Shown here: piece by piece, positions 56,277 to 64,000 of the stretch
Numbering within the stretch: position 1 is the first letter of the stretch
How the letters are laid out: every line of letters starts with the position of its first letter
Assembly: GCA_947044365.1 (NCBI GenBank)
Contig: OX345636.1
Coordinates: forward strand, 44,269,037-44,333,036
Reading direction: 5' to 3'
DNA: 64,000 nucleotides
Origin: Petrosia ficiformis
Lineage: Eukaryota > Porifera > Demospongiae > Haplosclerida > Petrosiidae
Program-made: the position numbers and the translations under genes
The notes under the pieces: generated by a model
Told to the model about the DNA's origin: nothing
Database searches by the model: none
What the model saw: only the letters and a program-made list of their open reading frames with translations

Positions 56277-56714
56277 TATATGTAATATGATTATAATTAT
56301 ATAACTTATGTACTGTAAATCATACAAATAATGTAAATCAGACTATCAGAGGCTATAATCCTACTAATCTTTTGTTACCCTTTCTTGGTTCTAGTCACAA
56401 AGGCCTTTTCAAAATATTGTAATTTGTTCATTGAAAACAAGAGAAAGCGAATAAAAGAAATAGTCAAGTAGGTCATTGACATATAGCATGAAAGAACATA
56501 GAAGAGCTGATGTATTACTATATATACTAACAAATTAATTACCATTACAATTACTTTGTGTCTATATCATTACCTTTGCTATTACCCTCATGGCTTTGGT
56601 ACGTAATTAATTTACATTAAATTATTTGCTTGTTAATTACCATTATATTTCAATTCCATTCACTACATAATACAACTGTTAAGTTTCAAGAATAGAATTG
56701 TTTCAAGTTTTTTG

Positions 56715-57545
56715 GCAATAAGTGACATAGTTACTTTTTAGCAAGGCAACTAAGTATTGGATATGCTATACTATTATAGCCTTTCTTAATTACTTCTTCA
56801 CTGTGAACAGCTGCTAAGTAGCCATATAGTTCTTGATATGCAGTTCTTGTCTTGTTGGTAATGTGACTTTTGTCCATAAAGGAAAGAGCTTCCTCCTTTT
56901 GGATGGAGACACAGATTCAATGTCACCTTCAGATTGAGCAATAACAGGTGTATCAGGATTGCTATCCATATCTGCCCTCTTTTCTTCTTCGCATTATTGA
57001 TTTCTGAAACAGAGGAAGTCCATGATGGTTTAAATTCTGGATCAAGGACAGTTGCTATGATGAAAATTAAATCTGATTTGATTGCACTGAGTCTTGCCAT
57101 GAGGTTTCCTTTGAGAAAGTGTACTAGGTTCTGTAAGTGCCAAACGCTAGTGGTCTCAATGTGCTTCTGTAGGCCAATAAAACAAGGAAGTGCTACACAT
57201 ACAGATGCATATGTGTCACCTTGTACAAGTTTAGTTGCTTCTTTAAATTAATACTTGGACTAGCTCTTGTAAAACTGCTTTATCAGTTAGTGACAAATGC
57301 AAATCCTTCTTACTTACAGTGCCATTAATACCGTCAACCTGACAATAGAAGCATTACCATCATTAATTGTGAGTTCCATCGGGTGTCATTTTTTGCAATC
57401 AGTTGACTTCCGACATCTGCAACTATTTTGCGTGCCTTTGACAAAAAATGTTGCAGTTGTCTGCAACCCTTGATTCCATCACTGACATACAACTGTAAAG
57501 TGTGTACAAAACAACTGATAGTATCAGTTGTTTTGTACATACTTT
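56715..57545 (-). pseudogene. hAT transposase relic
   Basis: Minus-strand order: ISCFVHTLQLYVSDGIKGC and LIAKNDTRWNSQLMM (57334-57540), LVQGDTYASVCVALPCFIGL (about 57170-57240), LMARLSAIKSDLIFIIATVL followed by DPEFKPSW (57000-57100). The tail is YPILSCLAKK (about 56715-56745). HTLQL, TRWNS and the LDPxFK-like motif are classic hAT catalytic-core landmarks. Stops and frameshifts separate the blocks and the final dimerisation motif is missing. Confidence 0.75.
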
Positions 57546-57850
57546 CATCTCATTTCATCTTCATCTCCCACTCATCAGTAATAAGTGGCAGGTCACACCC
57601 AAATAGCTATGCATACGTCTGTTGCTCCCTATAACTAATGTAATATACTACAGCTATTCAATTTTAGAGCAAAGGCATCATGTGTGATTACAATAATAAC
57701 ATTTTTATAATTATAATGGCATCATGGGTTATTAATGTCAATTTTTGCATGTATCACAAAACCACTTTGAATGTGATTTTATAACATTCTCTGATACAGA
57801 AACACAAAGATCTATGTGAAACCACTCTTTGCAGGTATTGCAAATGATCA

Positions 57851-58530
57851 TCACACATCCAGGAATTTGTGATTGTCGACAATTACAACAAACTTCAACT
57901 GAGTGAGCAAATTTGACTTTCCGAATTCCTCTGTCAGAAAGAGATGAAGTTTGCCAGGTTCCAGACAGTGAAAAAGGTGATCCCTCATTTTTTTCTGGTT
58001 ATATAAAAAAGTACTAGGGTTCTCTTCATGAACAAGTGCAGTAGCATTTGCTAGTGCAAAAATATCACAATCTAAAAATTTTAAACTGTCCTGCATTTGA
58101 CAATCCATGTGGAACAAGATTATAAAGTTTATAATATAAAACAGGGTAGTATGAATAGCTACAATGACAACATTTAGTTCATTGTACTAAATGTTTTGAT
58201 ATAATTACTCACAGAAGGTTGATTTGTGATAACGGTGTTGCCAATAGTGCAGCAATTTGTGTTTACAAATCTTGTATTACAGTAGGAGGTAGACTATCGA
58301 AAATGTCAACATTACCTGGGCAGCATCCTATTGTTGAGATTGTAAGCCAGTGGCCTTGACCTGTATGCAGCACCTGGACAAATTCAGCTGGCTCTACACA
58401 AAATGCCAGGGTTCTACCCAAAACAACTGATTGGAGGCCAGGAACTACTTCAAACTGTCTTTTCAACAATTCCTGTCAAGTCTGTCATTGAGCAGGTCTG
58501 TTCCTGTAAGACTTTTTTGATCCATTAATG
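57851..58530 (-). pseudogene. Ulp1-like cysteine protease (C48) relic, probably of Ginger-type element
   Basis: Exon 58263-58490 encodes LLKRQFEVVPGLQSVVLG and VLHTGQGHWLTISTIGC, then NVDIFDSLP (His and Asp of the triad). Exon 57851-58117 encodes SLKFLDCDIFALANATALVH (candidate catalytic Cys in the DC motif) and KKMRDHLFHCLEPGKLHLF. A one-base shift before QELLKRQF breaks the frame. It lies directly 3' of an integrase C-terminus, as in Ginger elements, which are described as carrying Ulp1 proteases. Confidence 0.6.
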
Positions 58531-58594
58531 TCAGTCCACCTACCCACTGTGTTTTGTGTTATTTGTAGGTGAAAAAGAATCATTGAAACTGAAA

Positions 58595-59305
58595 TTAGAT
58601 CCATGTGATGTGAATACATGTGATTCTTGCCCTGACGCTTAGGGAAGGACATACGAATTTACTAATGTAATCATTGGAACTACTAGCCGCAGCAGAAGAA
58701 TGATGCAAGATGTTGTTGGAGTTCACTAAATTTGTTGTAGAAGATGATGTTGAATGAACAATTGGTGTTTCATATAACTTAAGATGAGCTCCATTCACTC
58801 TTTTCATAACCACATTGTCTATAATATAATACATAGATGGAAATACTTCTGTCAATAAGAACCCAAACATTATTTTACCTATATGTTTCAGGTTATAGAA
58901 AGCTTTCCCGACTTATCACGTATGGCCCAAGCCACTTATAGTCTAATTTTCCTCCTTTTCTCTTGAAGTCTTCCTTCAGAACCTTTGTGTCAACCTGTAT
59001 TGAATTATTTTATTACCTATCACACAATAAATCCACAACATATCTTAAAAGTAACCAGAGTAGCATGTTTCCTGTCATACAGTAACTGCTCTTTTTGTTT
59101 AATCTGGGCTTTCTTTACATTTTCCCTTACTTCCTTAAAAAACATACAGTCATTCTGTTGTAAGTGTATCAATAGCTTCTTGCATATCAACAGAAACATC
59201 AAGATCTGGTCTTGGTTGTTTATCATCTAAGTCTACTAGCAAAACTGGCTTTCTGCCAAACATCACCTCAAAAGGTGAATGAATACAGGGAGGACTCGTG
59301 ACTCA
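58595..59305 (-). pseudogene. Ginger-like (KRBA2-type) integrase C-terminus, degenerate
   Basis: Minus-strand pieces: HSPFEVMFGRKPVLLVDLDD (about 59230-59300), FKEVRENVKKAQIKQKEQLL (about 59080-59140), KVLKEDFKRKGGKLDYKWLG then PYVISRE (about 58900-58970), and VMKRVNGAHLKLYETP (about 58760-58810). These match the end of the integrase core and the GPY/F module of Ginger/Gypsy-type integrases. The pieces are in different frames with stops, so it is inactive. Confidence 0.6.
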
Positions 59306-59309
59306 ATTG

Positions 59310-60050
59310 AAGTTAGCCCCACATACATTCAGCCCCGCATTCTTGAAGTTTTGAAGTTAACCACAAAAATTTTCCTGCTAAATATCTGGCAACCTGCAGC
59401 CTCTCATTCAAAATTTATAACAATACCCGCTACTCATATTTATAAAGGTAGGTTTTATAAATTATTGCTGCATCTAACAAGGTATATCTAATTCTGTATT
59501 CTAACTGGCTCCAATGCTTTGGCTTCACATCATCCCAGTAGTTGGCTGTGCTCTAACATACTTATTATATATATATTGAGTAGATATTCCTGTTAATACA
59601 AAATTACAAGCAACCTGCTACACAACATTAAACAATTCCGCTGGTGTCAAAGAAACTATTTAAGACGTCAAGGAGTTTCCAAGTAATAAATTGTTCTTTA
59701 TTAAAAACCAGAATAGACAAAGAATGTTATAAAGATAACTTGTTTGTAATTTTATGCATTGTATATATGACAGAATGAACAGATCAAAAACGAACAATTG
59801 TGTAAAAATAATAATTATGCTGTGGGTGAACATCGGAATAACAGGCACACTGGATAACTACTGTATTGCTGACCAGTATGAGAGCAGATAAAGACATTGT
59901 CATAATATTATTATAATAAAAATATATTACATAAATATGTGTTTATACAGCATACAGATATAAGTAATTTAATGAATTATATTTTTATAGAATTACTAAT
60001 GCAGAGATGTCACCATCAACATTAGCTAGCCTGTAAGTAAATAATTATAT
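59310..60050. other. Intergenic, nothing recognised
   Basis: AT-rich. A short minus-strand stretch at about 59990-60035 could be a terminal exon remnant (LANVDGDISALVIL) but is too short to assign. Confidence 0.35.
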
Positions 60051-60059
60051 GTAAATTGT

Positions 60060-61232
60060 ACTGATCACAATACACACTAATGGTCTAACTTAAAAATATT
60101 TGTAAGTGACTGATACTATTATTAAAGTGATTTTCCTATTCATATGTATGCTAGGTATATATCCAAAAGTCACTTGGGTTTAGTTGTTACTATGTTAGTT
60201 CAATGGCGAATTCAAATTTAACGAACACCCATTCAATGATCACGATATACACTGATGATCTATCTTAAATCGCTATACTTGTGAGTAACTGATACTATTA
60301 TTAAAGTGATTTTCATATTCACATGTATGTTAGGGATCTAAAAGTCACTTGGATTTAGTTGTTACTGTGTTAGTTCAATGTTGAATTCAAATTTAAGGAA
60401 CACCCATTCAATGATCACGATATACACTGATGGTCTATCTTAAATCGCTATACTTGTGGGTAACTGATACTATTATTAAAGTGATTTTCATATTCACATG
60501 TATGTTAGGGATCTAAAGGTCACTTGCATTTAGTTGTTACTATGTTAGTTCAATGGCGAATTCAAATTTAAGGAACACCCATTCAATGATCACGATATAC
60601 ACTGATGGTCTATCTTAAATCGCTATACTTGTGGGTAACTGATACTATTATTAAAGTGATTTTCATATTCATATGTATGTTAGGGATCTAAAAGTCACTT
60701 GGATTTAGTTTTTACTATGTTAGTTCAATGGCGAATTCAAATTTAAGGAACACCCATTCAATGATCACGATATACACTGATGGTCTATCTTAAATCGCTA
60801 TACTTGTGGGTAACTGATACTATTATTAAAGTGATTTTCATATTCATATGTATGTTAGGGATCCAAAAGTCACTTGGATTTAGTTGTTACTATGTTAGTT
60901 CAATGGCGAATTCAAATTTAAGGAACACCCATTCAATGATCACGATATACACTGATGGTCTATCTTAAATCACTATACTTGTGGGTAACTGATACTATTA
61001 TTAAAGTGATTTTCATATTCATATGTATGTTAGGGATCTAAAAGTCACTGGGATTTAGTTGTTACTATGTTAGTTCAATGGCGAATTCAAATTTAAGGAA
61101 CACCTATTCAGTGATCACGATATACACTGATGGTCTATCTTAAATCGCTATACTTGTGGGTAACTGATACTATTATTAAAGTGATTTTCATATTCATATG
61201 TATGTTAGGGATCTAAAAGTCACTTGGATCTC
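60060..61232. repeat. 175-bp satellite, about 6.7 copies
   Basis: GTGATTTTC recurs at 60127, 60306, 60481, 60656, 60831, 61006 and 61181. The first interval is 179 bp, all others exactly 175. Copies 3-7 are nearly identical. The right edge lies at AAAAGTCACTTGGATC, where the last exon of the adjacent protease gene begins. Confidence 0.95.
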
Positions 61233-63951
61233 GTATCTCCAATGACATCTTCTAAGTGTTGCATATCTTCTTTGTATGCTTTCCTGACATAAGTAATACC
61301 TATACAAAATGCAGAGATACAAATTCATAATAAAATTATTGTATATAAATTAGTGGTTATATACCATATCCAGTTCACAGTAGTGGGAGATTCATTGTGT
61401 AGATGATCTATGTAGTAGATGATCTGATCATCCATGCCTATCACCTGTATATAATAACCATGATGATTAATATTATTGCACACAATCTCTGAACTTACAA
61501 CAAGGACCCAATGTGATGACAAATGCACTGGAAAGAGCAGGTATTCCATGGAAAATATATCGACATGCTATGCAAAGCAAACATAGAATTTATAAAGTGA
61601 TTGAATGACTTGAATGGGTTACCTTTGTGAATTTTTGAACAGCTGGTAACCATTTGCTTTTAGTTTGAGTAAAAACACAGGATCAAAACAATGCATTTTT
61701 GTTTTATTCTGTTGACAAAAAATAATATTCTTTACACGATGTGTACACAACAACACACTTTTAATTCAGTACAAAGTAGATGGAGATACTTCACAATAGC
61801 CTATTATGGAAGTATTAGTTAATTTACAAATGAGTGATTCCAAGCAAACCTCAGATAAAAGCCTGGTTGTTCCTCTGAATGACTGCAAGTGGATGTCTGA
61901 GTTACTCTCAACCAAGTCATTCCATACCTAAATGAAAAATGCAGCAATGCAATGAGATTTACAAGTATACCTTAGTTGTGCAGTGTAATCCAAATGTCTC
62001 ACACTGTGCATGAATTGTGAAGATTATATATAATATATATAATACTAAATAATAATTATTTACTGGAGGCAATCTTGGAGAGAGTGGTGGTGGCCATCCA
62101 GCTAATGGCTTCAAAAACACCTAATCAATACACTCACTATAATTATAAAGTACCAATGTCTACAACAAAACCATAGTGTATACATTTACCTTTGAATCTG
62201 GTGATGTGTACACTGCTATTGCCACGTTTGTCTGCAATTGAAAGGTAAAGATATCATTAATGCTTTTGCTGACATCATACAAGTACATACTGCAACATAT
62301 TCATCCAGGTGATATTCTGCATTCTCGTATGTGACACTTGAATCGTTATAATGGATCCAACATTCATTATCCCATACCAGAGATGTATCTGTTAATCCAA
62401 TTAGATGTAATATTTTAATTTATTTTTGCAAAACTATTTACAATGTCCAGAGTTAGTCCCACCTCTGGTCCCACCATGATGAATCTGATGAAGTTCAAAG
62501 ACGTAAAAACACAATATAAAGTCTATAGTTTTGTCTTACAATAATAGAGGCCAATGTGTACGACATTATACTTGAATCATGAAGACTTGCAGAAAAGTAT
62601 CTTGAAATGCAATGCGAATATGTTGTTATCAACATCATGTGTAATACATTCTTACAAACCTTTCCAAGATTACTCCACACTTTGATGGCATGGCACCTCC
62701 AACACAACAAAAGCACATGAGTAATGTATCAGGTAGTTTGATCAGCTTGCCAGATACAGATAAACGTTTAGTACAAATTCCACAGGCACTGCACAAACAT
62801 TTGGCAAATACTATTACATTTCATTTATTTATTACATTACATTACCTTTTGCAACTTAACAATCCCTCAGATGTTGTCGAACTAAGAAATTGTGAATACA
62901 ACTCAGACACAGTGCTTGATTTCACTTGTATGGTCATATTCATTTCACAGTGATAATGTGTAACAACTTCTTGCTTAACCTTTTTTTGAAAAAGAGATTA
63001 ATATAATGGATAATAATAAATAATCACTTACAAAGTTACAATCTGAACAAATTCCTGTTCTTTCAATTAAAATGGAAGTTAGCTGATCATCATTGTCCTT
63101 TACAAAATTGAATTCAATAACAAGATAAAAGTCTGCATGAATATAAGATCTCCAAGTTGTTGCACAATATTAGCAATCCTTCTGCAGCATCATTTTGCAA
63201 AGCCATGTTCATAGAAGTGATCCCTTGCTGTGGAATGCAAAGCACATTAAGGAAAGAAACAAAAATACAATTTACCAGAAGAGTTGATGCATCACCAATC
63301 TTTCCTTTTTGTAAGCGACAATGTAATTCAAGGTAATCCTGTTGCATCTTATTCAATGGAATTCCTGTTGAGCGTGACATGCATGTTGAATATAAAATGA
63401 GGTCAATAGTGTAAGTTTACCTTGTAGAAAAAGTGGCAGTCTAGTGCATTCCAGGGTTGAATGACTAAGTTACCCCAACAATACTTCAAACATTTATTAG
63501 AAAGGCCCCTATTTGGCAGCTTTCTCAAGATTATAGGCAACGATGTAATATCCTAGACAAAGCATTTTGTGACATAGGATTGTGTATAATATCATATTTA
63601 ATATTTACCTCAGTTTTCTGACTAGTTGCTCTTTAGCAAAATTGATAAATGAACAGCAAAAATGTTTATAAGTGCCACATACCTGCTGCTTTTAATGATT
63701 ACACAATTCAAAACTGGGTCCATTTTGTCTACTTCATCTTGCTCTGGGGTGCTATTATAGTGAATGCATATAGGGAATTACTGTGTGCATGCATGTTCGA
63801 ATTCATTTGTAGTATAACCATACTTTAAAATTTTGAAGTTTTTTAATGGTGGTTGCTGATAAACTCCACGATTAGTAAAAGGTAACTTCCTCTTCTTAGG
63901 TCTCCTTGCCCACTCTTTCTTCAATGGTTTGTTCGGTTTATTCAAGGTTCT
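61232..63951 (-). pseudogene. USP/UCH ubiquitin protease joined to Ulp1-like protease, many exons, truncated
   Basis: Minus-strand exons: 63824-63951, 63683-63751, 63609-63630, 63421-63552 (Cys box GLSNKCLKYCWGNLVIQ), 63276-63364, 63032-63227 (LQNDAAEGLLIL; CSDC), 62846-62979, 62660-62788 (CKSACGICTKRL; LPDTLLM), 62540-62600, 62442-62484 (HHGGTRGGTNSGH), 62291-62388 (ECWIHYNDSSV), 62190-62231 (AIAVYTSPDS), 62064-62120 and 61850-61927. The last are about 61621-61710, 61499-61567 (YLLFPVHLSSHWVLV), 61365-61444 (IIYYIDHLHNES) and 61232-61307. The first fourteen form a UCH domain with Cys, zinc-ribbon and His boxes. The last four form the front of a Ulp1 fold with His and Asp but no Cys, lost at the satellite. 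Most junctions are in phase. Breaks occur near 63421/63364, 63140 and 61621/61567. More exons lie upstream of the window. Confidence 0.6.
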
Positions 63952-64000
63952 CTGCAAAAAAATTGATTATTATATACCATAACTAAAGTAAGGAAACACT

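Noticed and set aside
60060..61232. CRISPR or gene array reading for the 175-bp repeats
   Set aside because: No spacers and no conserved open frame. It behaves as satellite DNA.
1..64000. rRNA, tRNA or bacterial-type operons
   Set aside because: No tRNA cloverleaf, rRNA core or prokaryotic gene organisation was seen. Spliced genes and transposons show a eukaryotic nuclear contig.

Overview
The window is eukaryotic, AT-rich and dominated by introns and transposable elements. The best fit is a demosponge (Porifera), plausibly Amphimedon queenslandica or a close relative. I infer this from short-chain (C4-type) collagen genes of the kind described in freshwater sponges, from short GT-AG introns, and from a very high density of MITEs and cut-and-paste transposons. 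I could not run a species search.

Layout. (1) Positions 3641-41808, + strand: the 3' three quarters of a WDR7 (rabconnectin-3 beta) gene. Seventeen exons join in phase and give about 1,102 codons ending at a TGA; the N-terminal exons lie upstream of the window. (2) Inside one 17-kb WDR7 intron (14423-31675), on the opposite strand, lies a tandem cluster of three short-chain collagen genes. The first (17871-19339) is intact. The second (24478-25636) is frameshifted and cut by a repeat. The third (29889-30973) is a decayed pseudogene. A Penelope-like retroelement with a recognisable hammerhead ribozyme sits next to the third. (3) The other WDR7 introns hold several MITE families, a DUF6589-type transposon relic with a nested TTAA MITE, hAT, IS630-like and piggyBac-like relics, a copied fragment of exocyst gene EXOC5, and a 55-bp tandem array that repeats the exon-6 end together with its splice donor. 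(4) Positions 43.0-55.5 kb hold a six-member tandem family of tiny basic proteins (67 codons in the intact members). They share a promoter with a CATGCATG palindrome and TATA box, and are interleaved with duplicated LINE fragments and an EnSpm/CACTA-like transposase gene. (5) Positions 56.2-59.3 kb, - strand: relics of a hAT element and of a Ginger-like element (integrase C-terminus plus Ulp1-like protease). (6) Positions 60.05-61.23 kb: a 175-bp satellite. (7) Positions 61.2-63.95 kb, - strand: a many-exon gene that appears to join a ubiquitin-specific protease (USP/UCH) domain to a Ulp1/SENP-like protease domain. It is truncated by the satellite and carries about three frame breaks.

How it works together: WDR7 is the only clear conserved housekeeping gene. 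The collagen cluster is an antisense nested family with its own conserved promoter. Most of the remaining DNA is mobile-element debris. The candidates for something new are the splice-donor array, the small basic protein family with its palindromic promoter, and the USP-Ulp1 fusion. All calls come from reading the sequence and from remembered family features; no database search was made.
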